A DNA stretch of 64,000 nt from Clitopilus passeckerianus (Eukaryota > Basidiomycota > Agaricomycetes > Agaricales > Entolomataceae): positions 1,240,001 to 1,304,000 of the forward strand of contig CALYLX010000111.1 in assembly GCA_944990035.1 (NCBI GenBank), written 5' to 3'. The notes beneath the pieces were generated by a model. It did no database searches and had not been told where the DNA came from. It saw nothing but the letters and a program-made list of their open reading frames with translations. Position numbers and translations under genes: made by a program. Below, one piece after another: positions 12,313 to 24,079 of the stretch. How positions within the stretch are numbered: the first letter of the stretch is position 1; every line of letters starts with the position of its first letter.

Positions 12313-13381
12313 ATGGATGTTCACGTCCCGAGGTATGCAGCAAACGTATTTGGTGTCATGTTTGCTGCGGTTGGGTTCGGCCTGGTAAGCATCCTAAATT
12401 CTGTGCATTGGCATACGTTACTAATCGCTAAGCAGAGCATTTTTGCCCTGGTTCTATCATCTGTAGTCCCACAACACCAATTCGCACCAGAGGACTTCGT
12501 ATACCATTCCGAGAAGCAAATCAGGAGGCCGCAACCTAGTGTGAAGGCGGCTAATCCTCCTCCCCTGCATAGACCACGTCGTCTTTCGTCACGGGACTCT
12601 CAGTCGTCACTTTCCTCCTCCGAAGGGCCATCAACGCCCAAGGACGCACAGCAAATCTCACCGAAGATACGTCAGAGCGCGTCCCCTCCATCCGAGACCG
12701 AAACAGATCATGCAAACGATCAACGCCCATACATTCTGAGGAAACCGACCTCTTTGACCTTCTCACAACTACCAACATCATCTCCTGAATCCCTCCGAAA
12801 TTCACCGCCAAACACAACGAAGACCGTTTGGGTGTCCTCCGACGTCGTTCCGCGGAAGCCATCCAAGTTGGCTGGCTTTACATCCGCATGGAAGGAGCAT
12901 GAACACAAGGTTCCTCGACAAAAAATGTCATCACCCCATCTCACACACGTTACTCCTCATTTTATGACTGCTGCTGCACGGATGCAGTTCGCATCTTCGA
13001 AAGTCGTACCATGCAAGAGGCTTGAGAAGATACTCATGCTTAGAAGGTGTCAGAGTTTACCTTTAGCATCATCTCGTACGTTGTACATATTCCGCGGTTA
13101 TAGTTCACAGTTGCTGATTTTAACAAGGCTCTCCATCGAAGAAGAAGCGATCACAACTGCTGCGTACGCAACCGTATGAAGCGCCCTACTTTGCACCCTT
13201 GCCACAGCCTGTTTTAATTGAGAAACAGGAGGCTTCGATAAGTAGGCGCAGGCGGCCTCATCGGAGTCACACCCTGGATTCTTTGACACGGCGATCCACG
13301 TCTAGTAGCTTTCAAAATAGCGACACGGACGTTCCACCAGTACCACCACTTCCACCCTCCTTTAGCAGACAGCAGACATGA
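12313..13381 (+). CDS. Hypothetical protein A: N-terminal membrane helix, disordered tail, RTQPYEAPYFA motif
   Basis: Not a family I recognise. Start ATG at 12313. Residues about 10-36 form one hydrophobic helix (FGVMFAAVGFGLSIFALVL). A 51-nt intron (12385-12435) falls exactly after GFGL. The rest is Ser/Pro/Arg-rich and predicted disordered, with GFTSAWKEHEHK about half-way and a C-terminal RTQPYEAPYFAPLP at 13163-13195. After that come a basic SRRRRPHRSHTLDSLTRR segment and a proline run. A second intron (about 13070-13130) joins LPLASS to SPSKKKRSQLL; a further one after HEHK is possible. Its only visible relative is gene B (33149-34323), which shares the same helix, intron position and motif. 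Likely a tail-anchored-like or signal-anchored protein with a cytoplasmic scaffold tail; function unknown. Confidence 0.65.
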
Positions 13382-13444
13382 AGACATGTTCTGTTGTTCA
13401 TGCAATCCTTATCTATAATTGATGTACATTATACCCATATACGA

Positions 13445-13449
13445 CCAAT
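13445..13449 (+). promoter_or_regulatory. CCAAT box upstream of SIN3
   Basis: CCAAT on the plus strand, 83 bp before the SIN3 start codon, a usual position for the HAP/NF-Y complex. Short motif, so only suggestive. Confidence 0.3.
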
Positions 13450-13531
13450 AGATTAGATTATCTCTTTTCTCACGCACACCGCAACCTGTTGGTGGAACCG
13501 AGCATTCAACGCAAGGGGACCACACTGCCAA

Positions 13532-16500
13532 ATGGACGTTGATCGCAATGCCGTAGCGCCAACACAGGCGCTCCCACCGGCCGTGTCGCCTGAGCTTGGC
13601 GAGATTATAGAGAGGCCATTACGGTCATCAACTGTTGAAGTAAAGCCTCCTTCCGGACCGTCGACGACCAATCCGCCACTTAAGCCTGTACCCATAACCA
13701 ACCTCACCTCAATACATCTGCCTAGTGTATTCAACGACCTACCGCCTATAGATCCCCAGCTATTGGTTCCGCAAAACGTGCCAGCAGTTCTGTCGTCAAT
13801 GCCGTCGACCCCAGCGCCAACAATGCCAGGAGGAGCTGGAAGCTTAGACCCCGGCCGTGCGCTCAATGTAACAGATGCATTGAGTTACCTGGATGCTGTC
13901 AAGGTGCAGTTTCAAGAGAAGCCAGAGGTGTACAATAAGTTTCTGGATATCATGAAAGAATTCAAAAGCCAGTCGTACGTGACTTTTTTCTCTTAAAATG
14001 ACCTTCTGAACCTGAATCGATACATAGTCTCGACACCCCGGGAGTTATACAACGCGTCTCGCGTCTTTTCCATGGTAATCCCCTGCTCATTGAAGGCTTC
14101 AACACGTTTTTGCCTGTTGGCTACCGAATCGACTTATCTCGAGACCCTCATGACCCCAACACTATTACAGTCACTACACCGTCCGGAACAACCACTCAAA
14201 ATACAACAACGCCCGCCTTTGTAGATATTCCCAGATCCCATGCGGCGACACCAACTTTCCCCGGGCCTGGGAGCCACCCAGCTGTTGTTGCGGGGCCATC
14301 TTCACGAGCTCATACCCCACATGGGTTTCTTGGACATCCTCCTCAGCCACCCTACGAAGCTGCATACTCCCCGGGGTTTCAGTCGACACAAAACAATGCT
14401 GCTGCTGTGCTTGGAAATATGAGCAATAACCACGGGCCGGCACAAACGCGGCCTCCTGGGGAGTTCAACCACGCAATACACTACCTCAACAAAATCAAAG
14501 CTCGCTTCGCCGACGAACCTGACACATACAAGCAGTTTTTGGATATTTTGCAGACTTACCAGAAGGAACAAAGACAGGTTCAGGATGTGAGTCTTCCTTC
14601 AACGGTACACGACCTTGCGGCTCATATCTAGACAGTCCCAAGTTTACGTCCAAGTTCAAGCTTTATTCAAAGATGCACCAGATCTCTTGACGGAGTTCCG
14701 TGAATTCTTGCCTCAAGTGCTTGAAGGGGTGCAAGGTGTTCCACCCTCAGCTATGAATGTTGGCCCGGGCGCAACATGGGCGCCTCCAGATACCGGACTA
14801 GGGATCTCGTTAGACAAAGCTGCGTCGAAGAAAACAACGACTTCTTCCGCTTCCAAACGGAAGAAACAAAAGCCTGCAGAGAAAGAACCAACGCCCGCTC
14901 CTCCTGCAAAACCCGCGCCAAGCAGGGTAGGTCGATATCAAATTTCACCGGTTGCATACGTATGAACTGCTTCTATCCCATGTAGCAAGCGAAAAAGCCC
15001 AAGCATAGTCACCAACCCGATGCGTCTCTGGCGTATACTCCCCTGGGTCAACCCGTTTCTCCCCAAATGACTCCGATTCTCCAGCACGCCACGCCAATTC
15101 CTCAGCAACCTATGGCACCGAGCCATCTCCATATTCTCCAGCCTCCAGGGTTAATACCTGGAAATATTCTCCCAAATCTCGCCGCCACCCCGTCCGACAA
15201 GCTGCTATTCTTTGATCGTGCAAAGAAGGCGCTCGAAGGTCGCGAACTATATGATGATTTCCTCAAACTCCTTGATTTGTTCTCGAAAGATGTCATTGAC
15301 ATGAAAACATTGGTCGAGCAAGCTTCTATCATTCTTGACGACCCACAATTGCGCGATGATTTCAAGGAGTTGGTTGGATGGGATGACCGTGAACATAATC
15401 CTGATTATGGACCTCCTGGGAGCATACGCACTGGCCCACCAGAAGCCCTCTCTGCGCTCCCGGCTGAAGATGGCGAGGGCCCAAGCTACCGAAAGTTACC
15501 GGAAAGCGTGAGTGTTATGGGGACTAAGAGAACGATACAAAATCTGATTGTTTCAACAGGAGGTGCGGCTAGCCTGCTCTGCCCGGGATGAGCTTTGTCG
15601 GTCCGTTCTCAACGATGAATGGGTTTCTCACCCCACATGGGCATCTGAAGAAGCTGGCTTCATGCCACACAAGAAGAATACATTTGAAGACTCCCTACAC
15701 AAATGCGAAGAGGAACGTTTCGAGTACTCTGTCCATCTTGAGGCTCTGGCTCGGACTATCGCCGTCCTAGAGCCTCTGAACACTCGCATCGAGGAAATGT
15801 CGACCGAAGAAAGGACCACATTCAAGCTGAAGGCTAACTTCGGCGGCCCGAGCAAGGCCATCTACCATCGCATTTTGAAGAAGATCTACATGCGCGACGC
15901 CGGCGTGGAGGTTATACAAGCACTCCAAGAATGCCCTAGCGTTGCTGTTCCTGTGGTGCTTGGCCGACTCAAGCAAAAGGATCTGGAATGGAGGCAATCT
16001 CAAAGAGAATGGAACAGTGTGTGGAGGGAAGTGGATTCGAAGAACTTCTACAAATCCTTGGACCATCAAGGCATCAATTACAAACAAAACGAAAAGAAAC
16101 AGATAACCACCAAGATTTTGTTGGAGACATCGAAACCATCAGGACACAGCAAGTCGCACAATGGGAGCAGGAAGGGGCTGCCTCCTTCGCCCGCGGCTCA
16201 GCCGGGCCTCAATTGGAATACGCCTTCGAGGATAACTTCGTCCTGATAGACTCCCTCAAATTGGTGTTTTGCATGCTAGAGGCCTCGACAGCCCAATACA
16301 GCTCCCAAGAACGCCGGGGAATCGAAAAGTTCCTACGGGTGTTCGTCCCGATTCTGTGCATGCACCCTGTGGCAGAATTCAATGCTTCACTTGGACATCA
16401 CTTCGACACTAGTCACGATGATGATTATATTGATTACAGCACATATGCTGGGAGCGGCCGACGTTCAGCTGGAAGTATTCAATCAAATAACTCAAATGGC

Positions 16501-18021
16501 ATCGCAGCAAGTGATCTTCGAAGGAAGCTGCTCAGGATGGCCCAAGAAAGAACTGGCAGGAAATCCACTCCCAACGCGTCCGTGATACATCTCCCACACC
16601 TGGACATCGTTCGCCTTATCCACGGTCCGGGGACGCACCGGAAATCCCTCATGATATCTGGATAACAGAAGCTGGCGCAGAGACTGTTGCGCAGAATTTG
16701 GCATCCGGTGGTAATGAAGAACGTCCATTCTTCGCCAACACGACGTTCTATACCCTACTACGGCTTCTCAGGTATAGTTGTTCGACATGCTGACATTACC
16801 CTGCTGATAGTGAATCTTTTCTTAGCTCGTCTATTCTCGTCTGTCGATGTGCAAGGAGATCGGCGCACAACTTGCCGCGGAAAAGCATGCTAGCCTAATG
16901 TCAAATAAGGTGGCAGTTGAGCTGGGACTGGACGAACCAAATGGGCCAGCTGCCGTGCTCGAAAAGACTGTGGAACTTCTGGGCAATGATTCAAACGAAG
17001 GCGACAATGTGGCCTACATGTATCTGCTGAGCGCCTGTGAGAAAATGTTTGACGGTGAGATGGATCAAGGCACCTTTGAGGAGCATATGAGATGGTTTTT
17101 CGGGACTAAGGTGGGAATTGCTCAATTTGTTTTCCTCGCACGCTGTAATAACTGATATGCTATTCATAGGCATATCTCCTTTTTACCTTGGATAAGGTTA
17201 TCGTAGCACTCGTAAAACAGGTATGTGTCTAGGCCACCTAATTCTAGAATTTGGGAGATGCCCGCAGCCTGGAATAGGTGTACATTGATGTGAAATGCTG
17301 ATGTTTATGGGGATTGTAGGTGCAGACTATCCTCGCCGACAGCAGATGCCAGGAGCTTTGGAAGCTTCTGCAAAGTGTCCAGAATTCTGACGTTATCACG
17401 AATCAAGACATCATTCGATACCGACGCGAGGCAGAGCGACATGTCGGCCAGGATGACCATCTATATCGACTGCAATGGGTACGTGGTATTTTTAGTTTGG
17501 GTTTCAGTGACAGGGTAGGTTTTGATGTGTTATATCCAAACTGGAAATGACAGGTTCCCGCCACTAAATCCATCCTTGTACACCTATTAAGCCACGAGGA
17601 ACCCAGTCTGAAATTGGAAGAAGGGAATAGGCTTGCTCGATGGCGAGGGTACATTGATAGTTATGTCATGAAATACGCGACGGAATGGGTGCCGCAGAGG
17701 CAGAAAGAGGTGGCGCCCGTATTCTTACGACGGTGAGTACAGACAACTTAGAATTTTCTGCCTGGAGCAAGTTCGGCTGAAGTAATGCTCGTGACTGACC
17801 ATGCGTATTTGTTGTTTATTTATAGATGTGCGCAGGCACCGGAGGACACAGCCTTTTTCGAGGAGATGCAGATTAGAGTGAGTCTGCCAACGTATAAGCT
17901 TGTCTACGAGAACAAGAGCGAGGACATATTGTGGCGAAAGGGCAGGGTGTCTGAGGAAATGGCGCAGAGAGCTAGCAAGAGGGAGGAGGAAAGGCGGCGA
18001 AAATTGATGAATACTGTATAA
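13532..18021 (+). CDS. SIN3: SIN3 transcriptional corepressor scaffold
   Basis: Three paired amphipathic helix domains are visible. PAH1 is [21 protein letters not shown] with [23 protein letters not shown]2 is [20 protein letters not shown] with [23 protein letters not shown]3 is [20 protein letters not shown] with [17 protein letters not shown]. They are followed by the HDAC-interaction region ([53 protein letters not shown]). The C-terminal Sin3 domain is [52 protein letters not shown]. Sin3 recruits Rpd3-type deacetylases to chromatin. A Pro-rich N-terminus and about ten exons. Two places need one additional base to stay in frame: about 16114 (ITTK to [10 protein letters not shown]) and about 16580 (NAS to [10 protein letters not shown]). 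Neither can be an intron and both lie next to a repeated base, so I read the gene as intact with sequence errors. Confidence 0.93.
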
Positions 18022-18281
18022 ATATAATAATTTATTTTTAGGTTAGTTTGTTTTGGTTGTTGACGGAACTTGTGGCTAGACTACAACTGAGTATATCTCA
18101 CCCGCATTGTCGTCGTTGCGACTGTTCTACCCCCACTCGTGCCCGCCATCGTTTGCGTTGAGCTCGTCGTCAAAGGCAGTGAACACTATTGGTCAGCTGA
18201 GTGTCACCAGACCCGGAGATCAGCCCATCTGTTTACAAGACTCTTGGCAGCCCCCTCTTAACCCAGCCTTGGGCCACGATC

Positions 18282-20201
18282 ATGGCCAAGCCCATGTCCG
18301 TACCCTATGCTGACTCTCCACGACGGCAAGGAAACAGAGATACCTTTAAATCGACTCGACCTCGTCGCACACGTCGCACAACATCAGCATTATCGCCGTC
18401 GTCGACAGTCTTGTCGCTCCTTGCGACCGTCGTAGCATCATCAACATCAGCCTGCGCCAGCCCAACCCTCTTTCATTTCTTTGCCCAGGCCTTGAAGCTC
18501 GCTCGCCCACACCCAAGCCAACTCCCGCAGCAGTGGTACCTCAAAACCTGCAAAAACGTTTCAGACGCCGACCTGGCAATTCCAGCCACGTGCGAAGGAT
18601 ACCAGACAAATTTGAATATGTCAACGAGACTGGTCATTGGAGACGAGTGGAAAGCTGGACATTGTATGGGTCGACTGTTTGCTCGGTACGTCCGTTTGCC
18701 CGACTCCCTCGTACACCTCACTAACGAACAGGTGTCAATGACAGACCTGCCCCCAAGCCAGTGGTTCGATGTCAGTAGATGATTCGATACAGCCACCAAC
18801 GTCAACGTCGACTTCTAATGGACTCGACACCTCTCCAACCGCAACAGATGAATACGGCATTCTAGACTCCCTACCACCTGGATGGCTACCAAAGACAAAA
18901 TACGAGCAAAATGCACGAGTGACACTCATTTTAGTCGGATCACTCCTCCTCGCCGCAGCAATTTGCTTTCTTACTATATCATGTCTATTTTGGCGGAAGA
19001 CTCGACATCGGAAAAGGAGGAAGGACCTTGAAATGAAAGCACGGAAACGTAGAAGCATGCAAAATAGAGACGATGAAGAAGCGAATACGGAGTTGATAGT
19101 TAAACGGGAGTCGAAGGAGGCGAAAGTCAAGCATAAAATCTGGGCTAGAGCTACCGCCCGCTGGAAAGCGCATGCTCATTATACTTCGCGACAACGAAAG
19201 GGCAGGCGCCCTACTGTTAGTAGGGTTGTCGACCCTCGTTCTTCTGTAGTCTCGTTGGCTTCAATCCAGCGGCCAACGCAACCTTCTTCGGCTACCGCTG
19301 TCGCTCCATCCCCGCCAATTTCACGCCGCTCTTCCTTGGAATCCATGTATATGCAAGACCCAAATACTCCTCAGACTCAACCTACAGACGCCCCAGTCCC
19401 ACAAAGCGAAACAATCTCTCATACCTCACAACATCCCCCTCGACAATCATTTTCTTCTGACTCTGTGTCCATCTCGATCCCTGCTCCTCCTGCATACCGT
19501 CAGCGACCCAATTCCAACCAGGTGAAAACTTTGCCTTCCCCGGAGCCACTTGAAGCCAGTGAAGCCAATCTCCCCGCGCACCTCCACCGCTCTTCCTTGG
19601 CCAGTTACTCCTCGTCTGACCCTCACCCCGACCCCTCCATTCATCAAAATCACGCTGCTCATGTTGCTACCGATGACAAGATGATTTTAGCCCGCCTCGC
19701 TAATCTCGCAAGCGCGCCTGCGGATGGGCCATCCACCCGGGAGGCGGGCCCAGAATTCGAAGTCTCTGTCCCAGAATGGCAAGACGAAGACTTCGAGGAC
19801 TTCGGAGAAACCGAGAACAAACTGACATCCAATCACCCCCAGGGGCATCTACTAGCGCCCCGTTATTCCCCCCGCTCCCCTCGAGAGGAAAAATGGCGGA
19901 AGCAGGCTTTTATGACTACGCTTACGAGGTGGATACCCCACCACTGGACCAAACGGTTGCACCACCATTTGAAGCCCGTGATCAGCCCAATCAGGCTAGC
20001 TACCCGCCTCTAGACGATTTGGATTACGCTCCCTCAGCACCTCCCCTTCCCGACGATCTTGAACCCGACCCTTTATCAGTGCCGAGTGCGCCTCCTCTCC
20101 CTGAGTCGCCTGCCGAATCCGATGCGGAGGACCAAGCTTCTGCCATTGAAGTCATTCTGGCAGTACCACCGGAGCATGATACGGGCATAACCCGCTCTTA
20201 G
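18282..20201 (+). CDS. Putative type I single-pass membrane protein with PPxY and PSAP motifs
   Basis: No known family recognised. From ATG 18282 a basic leader precedes a signal-like hydrophobic segment (STVLSLLATVVASSTSACA). A short outer region with two N-glycosylation sequons (NSS, NET) follows. The membrane helix is at 18919-18993 (VTLILVGSLLLAAAICFLTI), and then comes a long, basic-then-acidic, Ser/Pro-rich cytoplasmic tail. The tail has a PPAY motif (19486-19497) and two PSAPPLP repeats (20031-20051, 20082-20102), with SYPPLDDLDY before them. One intron (about 18686-18744) joins STVCS to TCPQAS. Two frame jumps, at about 18489 and in the C run 19836-19840, each need one more C. The protein is conserved-looking on both sides, so I infer base loss rather than decay. 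The 5' end is uncertain. PPxY and PSAP are short linear motifs for WW-domain ubiquitin ligases and the ESCRT-I protein Vps23. Confidence 0.55.
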
Positions 20202-20724
20202 TCCCCTATACCACCCGTCTACGGACCCGTTGCTAGTGATGGCACGCCACCATGCTACCACCATTAACACTGTCTTGCTTTCAGATATATATTCCCCAAA
20301 TTTTTCGACTCGGTAGCATGTAATCTCTTTTTTACGGAATTTTCAAACCAACACTCACTGTAGTAATATACATGGCTAATACGGATTTTATTTAGTAGTA
20401 TCAGGTTGACATCGAAGCTCATTTTACTTCGGGATTACATTGCCCTAAAATGCCGGGTTTCGGGTAGATCTTTGAACGGACCAGCTCATGGAAGATACCG
20501 GAATCCCTAACCTGCAAGTCGTCAGAGGGTCGAATCAAAATCTGCCAAATTACAGGTTCCGTAAATGTGGTCCCACATGCTGCCCAAGGTCCATGCAGTT
20601 CCACAATACAGACTCAAGATTAGATTAGATGTGCGAACCTTCGACAACACGTGCCACAATTTTCGCAATCGCGTTCAGAGAACTTTCGCGCCTGCAGTCC
20701 TCTGCTCAGTAACCTCCAAAAACA
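20202..20724. other. Intergenic region, 523 bp
   Basis: Lies between the stop of the membrane-protein gene and the SYO1-like start. It should hold the 3' UTR of the former (A/T-rich to about 20400) and the promoter of the latter. No open frame, TATA box or repeat stands out. Confidence 0.4.
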
Positions 20725-23261
20725 ATGGGCAAGTCACAGAAAAAGCGCGCAATGCGTAGGCATAACCCTATGAGAGTACCAGACTCTCACATACCCAAAG
20801 GGCTTGTTTCGGCATCGGAGACATCGTCTAAAACCCAGGAGATCCTCCCCATCCTGCAGAAGGTAATTTAACAAGATACTCTACTGCAAAGGTCCTTTCT
20901 GAAAGTTTTCGTGCAGATGGAAAGCGTAGAAGCTGACGATAGGAAATGGGCCTGTGTTGCTGTATCGAACCTCATCCAGAATGACCCATCAACTCGACGA
21001 TTGCTCCAGGGCAAGAACATTGTTGGTGCACTAATCAACAGGTTGACGGATACTGAAGAGGAAGTGGTTGTAGAAGCTACAGGTTCTCTAAGGTGCCGTT
21101 TGTAGTATTCGAAAAGAAATCCTTTTACTAACTCTGCACCAGGAATCTATGCGTTGACGGAGGATATGATATCTGTGCTGAGATGTATAACAAGAACATT
21201 TTGGCTCCCATAAAGTCTTTCATCCCCAAAGTACGTGGCCAACCTTTGAATGTCTATTACCTACTCACTTATCCACCAGATAAGCACCACGCTGTCCCAG
21301 TATCTGGATTCCTCTAGCTCACCGTCCGAAAACGTGCAGAAAATCGTGTACGAATTCGCGGACAACGCTATCACCATCATCTGGTGCCTTTCGTGAGTCC
21401 AAATCTTGTATACACATATTAGCGTACCTGATGTTGTTAGCGAGACCTCGAACAAGGCGCTGAATGCTATCAATGAAATACAGCTCATCTCGTTCCTTAT
21501 GTCCTTCCTTGCTGCTCGAGATAAAATATCGTTGGCACCTGTGACAGCTGCTGGTAAGTTTCACCCAATGCGCTTGATTCAACCTAGTTTCGTGACCTTG
21601 CCCAGCCCAATGTCTCTATGTGCTTACCGATGACAATCAACCTGCTATCTCTGCTGTTCGCTCTCAGCCGGATTACATTGCATGCCTTCATAGTGTAATC
21701 TCCTCTCGAGACGCAAAACAAACGGAAAAGGCAAGGAAGCTGATGACCCACGTTCCCTTACTGTGAAAGTTCTGGCGGCTGGTAAGTTATGCCATCTACT
21801 GCATGGAACAAGGAGCCGACCCTTCATAGGGATTTTACGCAACATATCACCTCTTCCTCCCCCAAATTATGCCGACGTCGACAAAGACGTGGTTTTACCG
21901 CTCCTTCAACCGGTCATATCTTCCATCTCCTCTCTGAAATACGAGCGCGGCGCAAGCAGCTCTTGACAGAGATGTACGAATTCCTTACTGCTCATGGTTG
22001 TCCAACTGCTAATTACCATCCCAAAGGCTTCCGAGCCGAAGATTGAGAAATTGTCGCTTAAGAACACACCAAAATCTGACTACAGATCAGAGCCTGAGAA
22101 AGAACTGGAAAGGCTAGAGGTCCAAATGAGAACCGTGCAATTGGCTCTGGAGATATTGACAGGAACCTGCGCAACATTGCCGGACCCAGACTTTGCGCCG
22201 GAGGAACAGGATGAGGATGGAGACGAAGATATTGCGGATGAAGGTACCCTCGGCTTCAGGGTTTCAGAAGTGTACTGATTCATTACTGGATAGCTGAAGA
22301 CGGCGACGACAACGCCATCGACATGGATATGGACACAGGGTCTGCACCAGTTGGTCAGGCTGTACCATTCCACTCAACGTTGGTCCTGCCTTTATTAGAG
22401 CTTATACAGCCAAATGCTCTTTCGTTTCCTCCTCTTGCCTCCCAGTCGCCCCATCCACCAACAACGTCTGCTCTCAGTGCAATACACATTAGTGCCATGG
22501 AATGCCTGAATAACATATTTCTCTCACTTTCTGGGGCACCTAATCCTACTATCAGTGAAGATCATGCGACGGGTCGGAAAATATGGAGTAGTATCTGGAC
22601 CGTGTTGGCTGCTATTGGAACGGAAACAGGACCAGGGCAGGAAAGCAGGCAGGAGATGTGGGACATTGCTGTTGGTGTTTTGTGGGGTGTAGGCAATATT
22701 TGGACTGGTGTTTTGGTGAGTAGAGTCTGGTTTCACGGAGATAATAGGGTATTGATATGGTTTCTAGGTGCCCGATCAAGAGCAAACTCAGGTTCTCATT
22801 CAGTTATGTGAGGCAACCTCCGATGTGGCGACGAGGGTAAAATGCATCGGTGCTCTGGAGTGCCTTGCCCAGCATCCCGATTCCGCTGCTGGAAATAAGG
22901 CTAGTCAGGTTTCTACCATAACGATAACATCACCAACTAAAGGGGTCTATAGATAATTGCGGATTACTTATTGTCCATGCTTCCTTCTCCTGGCCAGCCG
23001 TCAAAGTTTGGCACCGAGCCGCTCATTCAATCTCTCTCAGCGCTTATTGACATATACTCTGACGAGAATATGCCATATGATATCAACTTCCGTGACGGAG
23101 GTTATCTAGCCCGCCTTTCATCGAGCGTCGACGAAGTCAGGAAGGCGGTCAGGGGGATTGACCGAAAGAAGGAAGGAAACCGGGATCTTCGGAGGCGAGG
23201 CGAGGAAGTGAGGGAAAATCTAGTTGCATTTATACAATATAGGAGAGATTTGGGGTTCTAG
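20725..23261 (+). CDS. SYO1: SYO1/HEATR3-like ARM/HEAT-repeat ribosomal-protein chaperone
   Basis: Start ATG at 20725 (MGKSQKKRAMRRHNPMRVP), a basic N-terminus as in Syo1. ARM-like repeats follow: DDRKWACVAVSNLIQNDPS, VVVEATGSLRNLCVDGGYD, FADNAITIIWCLSETSNKAL, KVLAAGILRNISPLPPP and ATRVKCIGALECLAQHPDS. An internal acidic stretch (EEQDEDGDEDIADEAEDGDD) matches the Syo1 acidic loop. The C-terminus is ALIDIYSDENMPYDINFRDGGY then RDLRRRGEEVRENLVAFI, typical of the family. Syo1 imports ribosomal proteins uL18 (Rpl5) and uL5 (Rpl11) together, ahead of 5S RNP assembly. About ten exons. Frame restoration needs one more base at the A run 21715-21718, at about 21929 and at the acceptor near 22026; all are single losses in same-base runs. 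Confidence 0.88.
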
Positions 23262-23415
23262 GGTAGATTCTTCATCTACTTTCTAAATTCTAATCTTGTT
23301 TTGGCTGCCGGAAGCGTTTCCTGCAAGAGCCGTGTTTGGCAGGGACATGAATGGATCAGCCGATCTTCTTTCAGCTCTCAAGTTCCGAATGAGTCACACG
23401 CTGAGCGTCTCAGGC

Positions 23416-23423
23416 TATATAAA
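23416..23423 (+). promoter_or_regulatory. TATA box of the RidA gene
   Basis: TATATAAA lies 37 bp before the RidA start codon, so the 5' UTR must be very short (a few bases). No other TATA-like site competes in this 198-bp spacer. Confidence 0.6.
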
Positions 23424-23459
23424 CAGCCGCTTCGAGTAGATTCGGTAAAGCAGTTGCAA

Positions 23460-24032
23460 ATGCCATTCACGAAACAGATCGTATCAACTTCCGAAGCGCT
23501 TCCCCCTCTCCCTGTATTCTGTGCGGCTTCTCTTCATCGACCTTGAAGAACACCTCAACTTAACAAATTCTTTCAGCGCAGGCTGTGGTATCGCAAGGAC
23601 ATGTCTACGTCTCCGGCAACATTGGCTGCAATCGTGACCTCCAGCTTGTCGGAGATGTGAAAGCACAGACCGTAAGATCGAGGTCCTTGCCGTACAATCG
23701 CAACGCTAATCTGCAAATCATCGAACGATTTGGGTCTATCTTCAGCGTGCCGCATTGGAAAACCTCGCAAACGTCTTGAAAGCAGCCGGTTCTGGCTTGG
23801 AACATATTGTCAAAGCAAACATCTACCTAGCCAACATGCCCCGTGACTTTGCTCCCATGAACGAGGTTTATCTCGAGGTCTAGTTTATATTCATGAAAGC
23901 GATACCTATATACTGATAATTTTACAGTTCTTCGCAGACAAAGCGAATCTACCGGCGCGTACTTGTGTGGGAGTAGCAGCTCTCCCTATGAATGCAGATG
24001 TAGAGATAGAGTGCATAGCAGAGGTTCCTTGA
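23460..24032 (+). CDS. RidA/YER057c/UK114-family reactive-intermediate deaminase
   Basis: Start ATG at 23460 (MPFTKQIVSTSEALPPLPVF). Spliced product of about 130 residues, the family's usual length: AVVSQGHVYVSGNIGC, ALENLANVLKAAGSGLEHIV, KANIYLANMPRDFAPMNEVY, FFADKANLPARTCVGVAALP and VEIECIAEVP. The PAR-T-C block carries the arginine that binds the substrate carboxylate. RidA hydrolyses 2-iminobutanoate and 2-iminopropanoate made by PLP enzymes; fungal members act in cytosol or mitochondria. No presequence is seen here. Three short introns. Convergent with the beta-hydroxyacid dehydrogenase gene, only 47 bp between stop codons. Confidence 0.92.
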
Positions 24033-24079
24033 AATGTAACTGTGTGGGTAAGATACTGAGTGTGAAACCAAGATATTGT

